A DNA stretch of 28,914 nt from Sperchopsis tessellata (GCA_033557685.1 JAWQRN010000495.1:1-28914); one strand, 5' to 3'. Counted from the first letter of the stretch, positions 10,895 to 21,960 are shown. Notes: generated from the sequence alone by a model not told the origin. Made by a program: numbers and translations.

Positions 10895-11070
10895 AAACAC
10901 TTACATACGAAGGTTAATTTTGAAAAGAACAGTTGTTGTTTCAATGCACTGTCTTCATTCATTGAAGTAACATCACTCGCCTTGAAAATGTTTCTTGCTA
11001 CAGTGGATGAAACTTCGAAACTTATCAAACCTCTACACGGTTTCCACTCAGAAACAACATTTATATACAT
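10895..11070. repeat. possible dispersed-repeat fragment
   Basis: This segment (cttcattcattgaagtaaca... through ...tcgaaacttatcaaacc) reads smoothly for about 60 codons on the minus strand, but the peptide matches nothing I know. 'Gaag...gaaac' strings of this kind are common near retroelement ends. The function is unknown. Confidence 0.2.
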
Positions 11071-11289
11071 AATAATCGTAGAAGTCGATTACATTTAAAT
11101 ATTTGTTGTTTTAGTTTTATTTAAACCAAGGGAAGCAAGAAAATTTACAACAAATAAGAAATATGATAATCACAAAATGCCAATAGCCAACGAACACGCC
11201 TAATTTTAGATTGCAACTTAGACTCAACCGAGCCAGTTTGAGAGTTCTGTGCATGATAACATATGTATAGTTCTTTAATTGCACAGAGT

Positions 11290-11577
11290 CTACTTTATAT
11301 TTAACACTAAACTAAGTGTCAAAACAAATATTGATAAATCAGAAAATAGAAATTCGATGTTCTGTGGATAATCTTCATAATTTAAAAAAATATCTAAAAT
11401 TTTGACCGTTTGGAGAGCCAAGATCATTTTCCAAAATTCCATATGTGGATATTTATCTTCATGAAATATTTGTTGGTGTTTTTGAAATGTAAAAGATTGG
11501 AAAGGTGATGATGGTTTATTTAAAATGTAATGGACAGTGGTATGAGAACTTTCTAAATTTCTGCAAATTTTTCTCAA
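11290..11577 (-). pseudogene. possible Tc1-like transposase N-terminal scrap
   Basis: The minus-strand frame starts with LRKICRNLESSHTTVHYIL, which resembles the second helix-turn-helix of Tc1-like transposases ('S.R.IA..L..SH.TV..I.'). The rest, about 75 residues, does not continue as a transposase that I recognise, and no catalytic region follows. The similarity is short and may be coincidence. Confidence 0.25.
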
Positions 11578-12059
11578 GCTAAGGTTTTTATTTTTTATAA
11601 CCTGTATTAGCTATCAAAATTATATCGATTTTCTGTGTCACGTATTATTTCCTTACAGGTACATAATTTATTAACAATGCCAGAAAATTTAAAATGCTCT
11701 TTGAATTGTATTTAAAGAAGGTATTGTGCGATTAGCATAACGTACAACAAATAAATCTCTAATATTTCACAGACTGTCCATAATAATACCACTGAATAAA
11801 CATCACTTTCTCTTCTATATAATAATCCATTTTTGTTGATTTCAAACACAACTGATGTACTTATACAATTAATTTTACATTAAAAATTTAATGACATAAC
11901 GATTAAAAAATTATTTGAGGTTGATCGCTAAACAATTTAGTTGCAATATAAGTCAAGGCAATTTTGAAAAATGTTCAAATAGTTTTTCTTGAAACTGGGT
12001 CAATGAATAGAAAAGTTAAAAAGCTTAATGGATATAGTTTTTAATTTTCTATAAATTCT

Positions 12060-13005
12060 ATAAACACAGTGCAGCTGAAGCAACTCGTAATATTATAAGT
12101 GTATATGGTGAGACTTCTGTAAGTGAACGAACAGTGCAGCGTTAGTTAAAAAAATTTCGTGATGGAGATGAATTGCTCGAAAATGAGCCTCGTGGAAGGT
12201 CTCAAACCAAAATTGATAACGAAGTTTTAAAGACCTTGATAGAAGAAGATCCACGTCAAACATCTCGAGAACTTGCATATAGAATGTAAGTTGATCATAC
12301 AACAATATTACGACATCTCCAAATCATAGATAAAGTCAAAAAGGCGGTTAAATGGGTGCCTCATGAACTCTCCGACAGAAACAAGTTGAACCAACTTAAT
12401 GTTCTTCACATCTATCGAGAAAAAATCGTGAACCATTTCTTGATATAATAGTGACGTGCAATGAAAAAAGGATTGTACGACAATCGTAGGAGATCAGCTC
12501 AATGGCTAGATAAGAAACTACATCCACAGAAGTTACTGCTTACAGTTTGGTGGAGTTTACATGGTGTAAGTGATTATTCATTCCACCTCTAGGTGAAAGC
12601 ACAACAGTAGAAAAGTATTGCCAATATATTGAAAAAATGCATGAAAAATTGAAAATACAGCGCCTGTTGTTCATAAATCGACAAGGACCTATTCTCTTAC
12701 ATGATAATGCAAGACCTCATACATCACAAATAACTCTTCAGAAACTTAATGAGCTCTATTATGAAATTTTACAACAGCCATCCTATTCACCAGATTTATT
12801 TCCAACCGACTATCACTTTTTCAAACACCTGGTTCACTTTTTAGGGGGAAAAGTTTTTAAAAACAAAGGAGACATTAAAACAGTAGCCAATAACTTTATT
12901 GACTCAAATAAACCAGATTTTTTCAAAAATGGCATTTACGCTCTTGGCAAAGGTGTATTAATGATTTTGATTAATAAAAGTGTGTTTTTTAAGAATTCTT
13001 ATTAA
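12060..13005 (+). pseudogene. mariner (DD34D) transposase pseudogene
   Basis: The N-terminal DNA-binding region is readable as HSAAEATRNI, SVSERTVQR, KKFRDGDELLENEPRGR and RQTSRELAYRM, with in-frame stops (Trp changed to TAG at about 12143; TAA at about 12287). The middle contains KWVPHELSDRNKLN, the classic 'WVPHEL' mariner motif. The C-terminal half is an open frame of 122 codons (12637-13005) with HDNARPH (about 12700-12720) and YSPDLFPTDYHFFKHL (about 12784-12831), carrying the second and third catalytic Asp of the DD34D triad. The first catalytic region (GDEKWI..DN) is damaged. I could not find matching terminal inverted repeats. The element is inactive. Confidence 0.9.
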
Positions 13006-13209
13006 TATTGGGAAAGTCCAGTTTTACATGGCAATTCTCTATGTCCAAAATTAACTTCACAGCCTGTCTAGTTTGACAAGAGGTGAAAGTACATGCTTAA
13101 TTTACATTACTATGAAAAGTCTTGTTAGATATTTTACAGTAAAAGCATAAAATTAAAGTTTTTACACCTTACTACCTATGTTTCGAAGAAATGGAAGAGT
13201 GAGACTGAG

Positions 13210-13570
13210 TTGAAAAATGAGTGAATGGGAGTTCAGAAAGTAGCTGGTGCTATATCGATGATTACAAAAAATGAAGAACTGCAGTTGCAATCTATAATAG
13301 CGTGGTAGATCATACTCCTATGTATGGTAGTGACACTTGGTTGCAACAAGAACTATAGAAGAGGAAAATAAATGCACTCTGTATAGACTATCTTAGAAGT
13401 GTATGCAACTAGAGACAAATTGACAAGATTAGAAATTCATGGCTATTGAAAGAATGTGCTATGACAGATTGTGTTTTGGATATTTAGGAAGAATGAGAAA
13501 AGAATTACGTAACAAAATAATGCCGTAGTTGAGGAGGATAGTTATGGTGAAGGTAAGTTTAAGAAAAAAT
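13210..13570 (+). pseudogene. RTE-like non-LTR C-terminal remnant
   Basis: Reading across frames gives AIYNSVVDHTPMYGSDTW, KRKINALCIDYLRSVC, RQIDKIRNSWLLKE and YDRLCFGYLGRM. This is the conserved post-RT segment 'Y.SETW....RKI.A.EMD.LRR.....R.D.IRNE.I......I..RL..YGH..RM' of RTE-like insect elements. No RT core precedes it, so it is 5'-truncated, and it is broken by stops. Confidence 0.6.
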
Positions 13571-13766
13571 TAATAGATAGTGCTGGAGAGATTCTAAGAA
13601 GTAGGCAAGTAAGAAATTGAGGAAACGGAAGAGCATATACGACAAGGTGCATTACATTACTAGAGGCTAAAGTTGTTTATTCGGATAGGGTGTAAATAGA
13701 AGGCTTATTGTAGCAGTGCCTATCCAAAAAGAGATTAGGAAGGGCATGTAGTTATAGTTATAGTAC

Positions 13767-14024
13767 CTGTTCACTGTTGAGTTGTAAGATATCTTCAGGA
13801 TGATAGTGTTTTGGCACAGCTTTATCTCTTCCTTGCCATAGCTTTGGACTTTTAGTCAATGCAGATAGAAAATCCAAAGTTGATACAGGGCATTTTTCTG
13901 TAACACTTCCACTTAGTAAGTATTTAACAACGCCATATAATGTATTCCAACTGGCTCGTTGTAATACGATCGATATAAGTAATGGCCTGAATGGTAAATT
14001 CTGCCTTGAAAACAATAATTCCAT
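13767..14024 (-). CDS. INTS1: INTS1 exon (86 codons)
   Basis: This exon is phase 0 at both ends. The acceptor is attcttttag just before 14024, and the donor is CAG|GTACT at 13767/13766. It encodes MELLFSRQNLPFRPLL, ASWNTLYGVVKYLL, STLDFLSALTKSPKLWQGRD and a C-terminal helix ending in QLNSEQ. The match to vertebrate INTS1 is strong: 'LRLLFSRR', 'FRPYLL', 'SSWPTLHQCIRVLLG', 'ASLDFLWACIHVPRIWQGRD'. The initial ATG is an internal Met codon, not a start, because the previous exon joins in frame directly before it. No stop or frameshift is present. Confidence 0.95.
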
Positions 14025-14595
14025 CTAAAAGAATATTAGTTGTAAATTAAAAAAAAAAACAAGTACAAAATAATAAACACTGGTGAGAGATATTTAGAAA
14101 CATATATGCAAAAGTTATCTGGTTTATAGATATTTGGGAGGGTTTCTTTGTTGATAAAATTAATGAAATTAAGCTTTAATATCTTAATTGAGTTCAGAAC
14201 AAAACACTACAAATTGTAAACTTGATACATTGTGCTAACAGAAATCAAAAACAGCACTACTAAATAAAACTGAAAAGAAATCACCTTAAATATAAGGCAA
14301 CTAAAAATTACCTGTGGCGAGAGCAAATTTCTGACGATGTTTCTGCCTAAAAAATCTCAAGAACAGCACAGATCGTGATTAAAAAAAGTAGCAAAGGATA
14401 TGACAAACAGTGGATTAATTCCAGAGAAATTGCATTTTTTATATGACAAATTTTAGGCTTTTTTAATAGTAAATAAACACGGTTGTATTCACTCCAATTA
14501 TTTAGCACTAAATGTGGTCTTAATTCCTGTCATTAAGATTTTTTTTACCATGAATATAAAAATAAAGGAGATATTCTCATGTAAATTAAACTTAC
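14025..14595 (-). other. INTS1 intron (571 bp)
   Basis: The donor CAA|GTAAG is at 14596/14595 and the acceptor ends at 14025. This is the only short intron in the window. I see no transposon remnant or reading frame of note in it, just AT-rich sequence with a poly-A run near 14050. Confidence 0.88.
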
Positions 14596-15066
14596 TTGAA
14601 GGCCGTTCTGATCCAAATTGGCCATCTCGAGTTCAACAGTTGATAACCAATCTACCAATAATCCAGTCTTGTGAAGCTCTGCATTTTGTAGCAACATTTT
14701 GCCCAAATTATCACCTACACTCAGTCGATTATCTAAAATTATATCAGTTTTTTTAGTAGAAACTAAGCTGGTGTCTTTTGTAGCTTCAAAGTTGACATCT
14801 ACATCCATGGCTGTTCTTTTTTTGTTAATCTGCAAGAACCGACTCAGAATTGAACCAAGTAAGTTATTTTTATCTTTAAAGTAAGTGTATAAATTAGTAG
14901 CAAGACTTATAGTTCTCTCGTTGGCGTTTTTCTGAGTGAATAGTATCCTATATAAGACTGATGATGATTTTTGTGTGTTGAGCAGATTTAATATGGCTAT
15001 TGGTTGTATTGTGTACAAGTAATCGAAAACTTCGTTGATTATTGATGTCCTGGATGTAGAAATTAT
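14596..15066 (-). CDS. INTS1: INTS1 exon (157 codons)
   Basis: This exon is phase 0 at both ends. The acceptor ctgtttttag ends at 15067, and the donor GTAAG starts at 14595. It opens with IISTSRTSIINEVFDYLYTI, passes through a helical segment (ISLATNLYTYFKDKNNLLGS), then a poorly conserved acidic/polar linker (MDVDVNFEATKDTS), and ends with LHKTGLLVDWLSTVELEM. The 'SGLLVDWLE.LDPE' block is a landmark of vertebrate INTS1 and lies immediately before the region encoded by the next exon, as here. Its first half has only weak similarity to what I recall of vertebrate INTS1, where the corresponding region looks longer. Confidence 0.92.
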
Positions 15067-15429
15067 CTAAAAACAGATACACAGCAATTTATTACAAACA
15101 CTATAACTCAAAACAATGACAGATGTCTATTTTTAACTTAAGCCGACTTGATTTTTATGTTTGAATTTTAACTATGGAATTACAAGTTAAAAATAATCAA
15201 CAGTGTAGGATGATCATTAATAAACTTCACTAGTCTGTTTAGAAAGCTGTGATCTGGTTGCAACATAGTGTTCATTTTTTAACATAGATTTATGAGCAAA
15301 ACTAGCTGAAAATTATTTCCCTGAGAATCTAAAAAGTTAAGGTTAATATAGAACCTAAAACTTTAGTATCAAATTTTTATTATAATAGTGGCAAAAAGTA
15401 CAGCATTGCAAGTATCCCATTGGATTCGA

Positions 15430-16217
15430 AGCATTCAGTTCACTTAGTTGATTGTTCCCATATACTTTTTTAACACTTTTTTGAAGAAGTTGATGTTGTT
15501 AATGTTCTTAATCTCATCAGATAGTTGGTTATATAATACTTCCCCCTATGTGTTGTATCTTCTTCCTCCCAATTTCCTATTCAGGTTTATTAATATGGAT
15601 ATCTTTTTGTCTTCTCAGTACATGTCCATGTATTTCATCGTTGGTTTGAATGTATATGTTTGTCTTCGTATGTCAGCCCAGTATTTGTATGATCCTCAGA
15701 ATGTATTCGTATTTTATCCTCGTTTCTATATTAATTTCTGTTAGGTATAGGCTGCTTGTTGGGGTTCTTCTGTTGAGGTTTCTTAATGCCTTTATTACTT
15801 TGTTCTGTGCAATTTGGATTAGCTTATTGATTTGTTTCGTAGTACCACCCCAGGCATAATCTGGTAGTTAATATAAGATATTATGTATGCAGCATTATAG
15901 ACCAGCTGTTTTGTTCTTGGTGTCAAGTATCTTGAGGTTCTTTTGATTGTTCCAACCATTGGTGCTATTTTTTACATAATGTATGTGTGGCCATCAATTC
16001 TTAAACTTAAGTATGTTGTGGCTTTTTCCTTCTGCAGATTATGTTGCAGCCATTGGTTTAATGAAATCATATTTCTATTGATAATTGTTTCAAGTTCCTC
16101 TAAATTTTAGTTTCTGTATAATACACAGGTATCATCTGCATATACATATTGTGAACCTATGAGGTTTTGGTCTTTTATATCATTGATATAAATGTTGTAC
16201 AGGATTGGTCCCAAGAT
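15430..16217 (-). pseudogene. jockey/CR1-like reverse transcriptase, 3' fragment
   Basis: The minus strand reads ILGPILYNIYINDIK, then QYVYADDTCVLY with an intact catalytic YADD box (about 16128-16142), LEELETIINRNMISLNQWL, and later LSDEIKNINNINFFKKVLKKY, the usual last block before the stop of jockey-like polyproteins. Several stops and a frameshift lie between. The endonuclease and the first half of the RT are absent, so it is 5'-truncated. It sits 3' of a decayed plus-strand frame (16218-16680). Confidence 0.75.
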
Positions 16218-16680
16218 TTTTATTCATTACGTATATTTATTTGTATTTAATGAAATCAATGTAATAAAGATTTAGCTGATGAAAATGATGGCTGTCTTAT
16301 AAATCTCAGTGAACGGCAATTACGCAGTGGGGCAGAAATACTACTTAGTAACAATAGAATAAGTATATTAGAAGGTGTACCTGAAACAGTACTTGAAATG
16401 GTATCCTGAAAAACAAAAAAATAGAAAAAACCATATGGGAACATCTAAAATACTAAATAGCGTATTTCCTGAAGCATATTATGCCGCATATCAGGATATA
16501 TCACCACAAAAATATTTTGAATAATTTTTTGATAAGCATTATAAATTTACTTATAACTGGATCCTCTAGATATGCCAGTATAAAAACTGCAAATATCCTA
16601 AAATTACTACGGAGGAAATTAAATTGATATCTAAATGTAACGAGTATAACCTGCCACTATGTTGTCCTTTCGTACACACT
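16218..16680 (+). pseudogene. decayed reading frame of unknown family
   Basis: Two coding-like stretches are visible. One (about 16254-16410) reads CNKDLADENDGCLINL, then RSGAEILLSNNRISILEG and ends at a TGA. The other (about 16460-16675) reads FPEAYYAAYQDISPQKYFE, stop, FFDKHYKFTYNWIL, stop, QYKNCKYPKITTEEIKLIS, then CNEYNLPLCCPFVH. The second has a plausible C-x4-C...C...CC cluster that could bind zinc. I do not recognise the family. An old DNA-transposon gene or host pseudogene are both possible. Confidence 0.35.
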
Positions 16681-16684
16681 ACGA

Positions 16685-18545
16685 GAACACTACCTTCTTC
16701 TTCTTCATGTGCCATCTCCTACTCGGATGTTAGCAATCAACATGGCTATTTTTAATTTCAACACTGCCGCTCTGAACAGTTCCCTTGAAGTTCACTGGAA
16801 CCAGTCTTTAAGATTCCTTAACCAAGAAAGAAATTAGTGAGTTGCTGACTAAACGTCCATGCCTCCATGCCGGGGAGCACGTAGCATCTGAATATTCTAA
16901 TTCGGAGTTCCAGCTTTAGATCACGGTTCAAGAAGAGGTCTCTCATTTTAAGAAATGTGGTTCAGGCTGTTTCTATTCTGCTTTTGATTTCTGTTGTCTG
17001 ATAGTTGTTGTTTGTCATCCAGGTACCCAGATATTTGTACTTAGTTACCTTTTCAATACGGGTATTGTTAATGATTAGGTTGGTATTAGGTTTTGCTGCT
17101 TTTGAAATGATCATGTATTTGGTTTTCTTTAGATTCATTTTCAATCCGTATTGTAAGCTAATGGCATTAGTTCGTTCCACCATTCTTTGTAAGTCTTCTA
17201 TATTATCTGCCACTTTCACTGTGTTATCCGCTTATCTAATTTTGTTGATCGGTCGTCCACTAAGAGCTAGTCCTGCTTGTTCTTCTTCAGGTATTGCCTC
17301 GAAGTATAGATTAAACAGCATCGGTGATAGTATGCACCCGTGTTACACACCTCTTTGGATATTGATATTTTCAGTATATTCACCATCTACTCTTACCGCC
17401 GCTGTTTGGTTTCAGTATAAGTTTTCAATGATACGTATATCTTCTGTATCAATATTTTTCGTTTTCAGAAGTGTTAACAGTTGTTCATGTCGGATCTTAT
17501 CAAACATCTTCTCATAATCTATAAAGCAAGCATGCACCTCTACATTCATATCCATACAACATTGTGTCAAAACATTAATGCCATACATTGCTACATGTAT
17601 GCTCAAGTTATTTCTAAATTTAAATTGGGTATCACTAATACCTTCTTTGAGTCAAGTCTTTTGTGTATTATCTTCAGGAACACTTTTAAGGCATGGCTCA
17701 TGAGGCTTATGGTTCTGTAGTCATTATATTATATAGCATTTGATTTCTTTGGTATGTGGTATTATTCCTGTTATATATGTGGTGTTATAAAGGTGTGTAA
17801 AGATGTTTATTTTTTCGTTCTTTACTAATTTTAATAACTCTGTTGGCATTTCATCTGGACCAGTCACTTTACCTCCTTTCATGCTTTCTATGCTACTTAT
17901 GTATTGTTGTATGTTACTAGGGAGGACTCTGGTGTCGTTGAAGAGTTCTTCAATGTGTTCTTTCCATCTTAGGAGTTTTTGTGCTTGTTTGGTTGTGATT
18001 TTCTCTTGTTTCGTTTTTATAATTGAGGGTGTACATCTTTTCTTGGTTCCAGTTAGTTCTTTCACTTTCTTATGTAAATTGAAATTATCATTTTGCTTTT
18101 GGACCTTTTTGATTTCTCTGCACTTTTCAGATATTCACTTATCTTTGCCACTCGAATTTTACCCTTGATAATTCCATTTATCTCTCTGTACTTCACATGA
18201 TCAACCTTACTTTTCCGTTTCTCCTCCATAAGTTGTAGTATTTCTCTGGTCATCCACTGTTACCTGGACATCTCCTTGTCTGGTGTTAATAATACCTTGC
18301 TTCCTTCTAATAATGCACGTTTCAAATACTTCCACTTTTTGTTGACGTTGCCTGTTTGCAGTGTTTCTATCACTGTTTTGTGTATACCTGTGTTTACACC
18401 CTCTTTGGCCTGCTCTTTTATTCCAGGGTCCTTAAGTCTGCAATTTTTGAAGGTTTTCTCGTTGCTTTCAGTTTTTTGAGCCTTAATTTGACATTGGCTA
18501 CAACTGGATTATGGTCTGACAAGCATCAGCTCCTGGGTAAGTTTT
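16685..18545 (-). pseudogene. non-LTR retrotransposon (endonuclease C-terminus, RT, C-terminal tail)
   Basis: In 5'-to-3' order on the minus strand: SDHNPVVANVKLRLKKLK (end of the endonuclease, about 18460-18520), WMTREILQLMEEKRK, KMKGGKVTGPDEMPTELLK-like text (17820-17900), FIDYEKMFDKIRHEQLL (about 17500), VRVDGEYTENINIQRGV, HGCILSPMLFNLYFEAI (about 17310-17350), then the catalytic box changed to ADNTVKVADN (about 17200-17232). After that come GLKMNLKKTKYMI and YKYLGTWM, and RTTFLKMRDLFLNRDLKL. The second catalytic Asp of YADD is Asn here, and many stops occur, so it is inactive. The family is the RTE/CR1-like group often mislabelled as 'craniofacial development protein 2-like'. Confidence 0.85.
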
Positions 18546-18554
18546 GACCGATGT

Positions 18555-18675
18555 CATTCCGAACCCTACCTACATACAGCTAATTCAAAACATCTATGAA
18601 AAAGCCCGATTAAATGTAAAATTAAGAAATGGCAACGTTTGATATTCAAAAAGGTGTTAAGACAAGGAATAGAGT
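18555..18675 (+). pseudogene. short non-LTR RT scrap
   Basis: The plus strand reads NPTYIQLIQNIYEKARLNVK followed by LRNGNV and KKVLRQG in a neighbouring frame. This is the 'I.LI..IY..A...VK......GVRQGD' segment of a non-LTR reverse transcriptase. It lies head to head with the minus-strand element that ends near 18545. It is too short to classify. Confidence 0.5.
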
Positions 18676-18747
18676 ATATGTTACAGGAACTTCATTTGGA
18701 ATAAAAGGGCATAAAAGTGAATGGAGAACAACACAAAGAAGTGTTTA

Positions 18748-19482
18748 AAAATGTTTAAGGCAAGAGTTTTATTATGAAACATTTGGTGTGGATAAAGTAT
18801 ACCATTGGCGATTACAGTACAATGAAAATGCATTTTATACATTAAAAAGAAATCCTTTTATAATATGTGGGAATACAATTAATTACATATTGTATTAAAG
18901 AAATTATGTTCAGACCCATTAAAAATACTAGAAAACAATTTTTAAAGGCTTAATAAATTGTGTACACATATTAAATTTACCTTTAAATTGATGTGCCTGG
19001 AGATTTATTCCTTATTTTGTTAAAACATCATACAAAATACAGTCAGACATATTGAGTTTAATGAATCAATTTTTTACAAACCGTTTAATTAGGAAGTGAA
19101 AATGAGCTAAATAAAATGATTTCTTTTAATAGATAGAAAGTTTAAAAATTGCCTCTGACAGCGACTCACACTCATACAGAAAAGCTAGTGTACTCTACCC
19201 TTTATTATACATGTATGCTTTAAACCAAAACCAACAACATGGTGAAGTTATTAAAAATAATGATTACTTTTCAAAATATTAAGTATTGTCATGTTTTTAC
19301 AAGTTCACAAATAACAGTTCAACAAGTTTAAATGTATTTTTTTAAGTGCTAGTTTACATAAACACAATGATACAATAGACAACTGTATTCTAGTAGATTT
19401 ATTTATTACGTGCATCCGCTGGATTTCGTATCTAATCGAACTCCAACTGCCGTTCATTAGCCGGCTCTCTGCTTTATATGTG
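18748..19482 (+). repeat. left arm of a long imperfect inverted repeat
   Basis: This 735-base segment is the reverse complement of 22179-22898, with small gaps. A ~139-base stretch (from about 19009) compared by eye shows three differences. One indel is an extra ~11 bases (about 19451-19462). On the plus strand, 18750-18895 reads as a C-terminal peptide CLRQEFYYETFGVDKVYHWR, then NENAFYTLKRNPFIICG, ending at TAA; the same peptide is encoded in the other arm. The inner end carries gctttatatg and, on the minus strand, an ordinary TATA-like string. The arms flank a piggyBac remnant and non-LTR scraps. Confidence 0.9.
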
Positions 19483-19564
19483 TGATTTAAATCATAAGAG
19501 ATATATGATGAATTTGAGAATAAGTGATAGAAGGTGCTGTACATGAATAAGAAGTCTGACTAAG

Positions 19565-19795
19565 GTCATGGATGTTATCTTGGAAGACGAGCAGATTATC
19601 GATGGTTAAAGGAATTAACTTTATGGGAGCCACGAGACAACGTAAGGCCAAGATGAAGACCCAATGATAGGTGAAACAGAGAACTCAGATATTGTTTGGA
19701 AGTCATGTGAATGAGAAGAACGCACAACTGTAGTAAGTGGAAGGAATTTGGGGAGGCCTTCGTCCAGCAATGGATGAATAACAGCTGATTATGAT
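19565..19795 (+). pseudogene. non-LTR C-terminal tail
   Basis: Across frames the plus strand ends with SKWKEFGEAFVQQWMNNS and a stop (about 19735-19785). This matches the '..W..LGEAFVQQW' ending of a widespread insect non-LTR polyprotein. The preceding bases (about 19580-19700) match its 'GRR..GRP..RW.DE' region only loosely. It is truncated and inactive. Confidence 0.6.
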
Positions 19796-19867
19796 GATAA
19801 GATATATATGTATTTTATTTACTTCATTACTAGATACATCGTATATGAACAAATTCTACATTATTTT

Positions 19868-20815
19868 TCTTCTTCTTGTGGTTCCTATTCGTTCCAAATG
19901 TTGGCAATTAAATTGGCTATCATCAATTTGTTGATAGCTGCTCCAAATAGCTAGAAGAGGGAAATTATGAAAACCAGTTTCTAAGATTTTTGTGCCATGA
20001 GATTATTTTCCTACCCACGCTTCTTCTACTAAGGACTTTTCCTTGTAATATTTACTGCAGGAGTAGTTATCTGCTCTCATTCCTCATGATATGTCCAAGG
20101 TACTCGAGTTTACGTGCTTTTATTGTGATTAATATTTCTCATCGTTTTCCCAATCATTAGAGAATTGCCTCATTTGTGATACGGTCCTTCCATAACACCC
20201 TCAACATCCTGCAACAGAGCCACAACTCAAAGATCTCCCACCTCATACCTGTAGCCTCCGTCAGTGTCCATGACTCCACACCATAGAGTAAAACTAAGAA
20301 CACATAGCATCGCAGAAATCTTATCTTCGTGTCTATTGTCAGATAATGTCTTTTAAAAATCTTACTCATGCTGTTAAATATCTGGCCTTCTCAATACGTA
20401 TCTTGATCTCCTGCGAATGATCCCACTTATCATTGATTGTGGTGGTGCCTAGATACGTATACTTGTGAACACGTTCAATTCTTAGCTTATTTATTTGGAG
20501 GTAGCAATTTGGGATATTGTTTTTAGTAATTCCCATAAATTTAGTCTTACTGATGTTATTATTACATATTTTCTGGATATCGGACGCTGAAGATGTTCCA
20601 TGCTGTCCGCAAATATGACAGCTTCGTCAGAGTATCGGATATTATTTAATCTTTCTCCATTCAACACAATTCCACACTGTGTACCGTCCAGAGCCTCTCT
20701 GAAAATATGCTCTGAATAGATGTTGAAAATTAGATTTTTATGTCTTCTGTATTCCGTTCTCCCAAATTGGCAGAGGCTGATTGTTGCCAATATAAATTCG
20801 TTATGACTCCTACAT
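19868..20815 (-). pseudogene. non-LTR reverse transcriptase, 3' fragment
   Basis: The minus strand encodes LVLANSEHIFREALDG-like text, NGERLNNIRYSDEAVIFADS (about 20590-20665), where the catalytic YADD has become YSDE, then SKIFKRHYLTIDTKIRFLRC with YVFLVLLYGVESWTLTEA, and LRVLWKDRITNEAIL. It ends in a region where tcttcttcttgtgg (19870) mirrors the end of the element at 16690 (tcttcttcttcatgtgcc), so both belong to related families. It is 5'-truncated with a mutated active site. Confidence 0.8.
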
Positions 20816-21159
20816 TATACATTACAATATTAATAATATTTCAAAAGTACACAAATTCTGAACTGTCAAATTGCCTATCTAGTCCATAAGTTGAGGGACG
20901 TTTCATTTTTTCTGTGTTATAAGCCATAATTTCCAAAATATCACAAATTTTACTATAATTTATATATAACAGTTTTATTACCACAGGTCTATCGACTCAG
21001 ACAGTTCAAACTTTCATTAAAAGTCTTGAAAATAAGTATACCAACATTAAATGATGATAATTTAACAAAATGGCCAACTTTTAATACTTTCCTCATTGAC
21101 ATAGATAAATTATCATTATCAATTATTGTATAGTTTGAGTAATTACATTCAAAACATTT

Positions 21160-21960
21160 GTTCCATTAAAACATGAGCATTAGAATAAATCGATTTATTC
21201 ACTTTGCAGATAGCAATAACATTGAAGATGAGCGGTTTGTAAATCTTTTTCAATCAGAAGAGCATCTAGTTTTTGATGAATGTATGGGAGAATCCTTTGG
21301 TTGTTATAATTGTACACAATGTATTCATTATAAACCTATTCCTTTCAGTTATAAAGTCTGGTGTTTGAATATACCTATGACTATGAGTTAAACTTTGGCA
21401 AAGCTGCTGCTCCATTGGTACAAATGCTAGATGTGATTCCTGGTGCTATGATTATGTTTTGACAATTTGTTTACAGGATAATCATTGCTTTATTACTTGA
21501 AATCTCAAGGGTATGTGGGAACAAAAACCATAAGAGAAAACTGTTTGCCTAAAGAAAGCTCATTAACACCATCAAATATAATGAAGAAAAAAGAATGTGG
21601 TACCTATGAGTATACTACAACTGATAACATTATTATATTTAGATGAGCAGATAACTCAGTCGTAACAGTTGCTTCCACTAACCATAGAGTGCAAGCTATT
21701 TTGAAAGTTGGAAGATACTCCAGAAATGAAAAAAAGGAAATGTATGTTTCACAGCCTGGATTGATTGAAAAATATAAAAAGTTCATGGGGGGACATATAT
21801 AATGAATGAAAATATTTCATACTACAGAATAGTAGGACAAAATAAAATTGGTCACTGATTACATAGATATTGGATGCTACGATGCATGGTTCTTGGCTCC
21901 TGATGGAAAAACCAGGGTTCAATATATGAAAGTTCTGACATATCTTTAAGCAATGTTTGA
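21160..21960 (+). pseudogene. piggyBac-like transposase pseudogene
   Basis: An open frame (21173-21391) reads MSIRINRFIHFADSNNIEDE, HLVFDECMGESFG and KPIPFSYKVWCLN. This matches the 'F..I...LHF.DN', 'DE.M..F.GR', 'KP...G.K.W.L' blocks of piggyBac transposases and includes the Asp of the 'DE' motif. After a frameshift come FGKAAAPLVQMLDVIPG, LLYHLKSQGYVGTKTIREN, DNSVVTVASNH and VSQPGLIEKYKKFMGG, in the right order. The start of the protein and the C-terminal Cys-rich domain are missing or unreadable, and there are several frameshifts. It lies between the two arms of the long inverted repeat. No TTAA-flanked termini were identified. Confidence 0.9.

Larger units (their letters stand above)
5448..13766 (-). 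other. INTS1 intron (8,319 bp) filled with nested transposons
   Basis: The donor is CAG|GTACTATAAC at 13767/13766 and the acceptor ends at 5448. It contains the nested RTE-like / CR1-like / Tc1 block (5880-10870), a possible Tc1 N-terminal scrap (11290-11577), a mariner pseudogene (12060-13005) and an RTE-like tail (13210-13570). The bases between these (5448-5880, 10871-11289, 11578-12059, 13571-13766) show no recognisable gene. Confidence 0.88.

Noticed and set aside
12060..13005. An active mariner
   Set aside because: In-frame stops, a damaged first catalytic region, and no matching terminal repeats found.
14022..14024. ATG at the start of an INTS1 exon as a translation start
   Set aside because: It directly follows a splice acceptor and the preceding exon joins in frame, so it is an internal Met.
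15448..15859. Hydrophobic plus-strand frames suggesting membrane proteins
   Set aside because: Antisense to the jockey/CR1-like RT fragment; hydrophobicity comes from reading A-rich coding DNA backwards.
17005..17517. 170-codon plus-strand frame, one of the longest open frames in the window
   Set aside because: Its minus-strand complement is a recognisable reverse transcriptase; the plus frame is hydrophobic, low-information shadow sequence.
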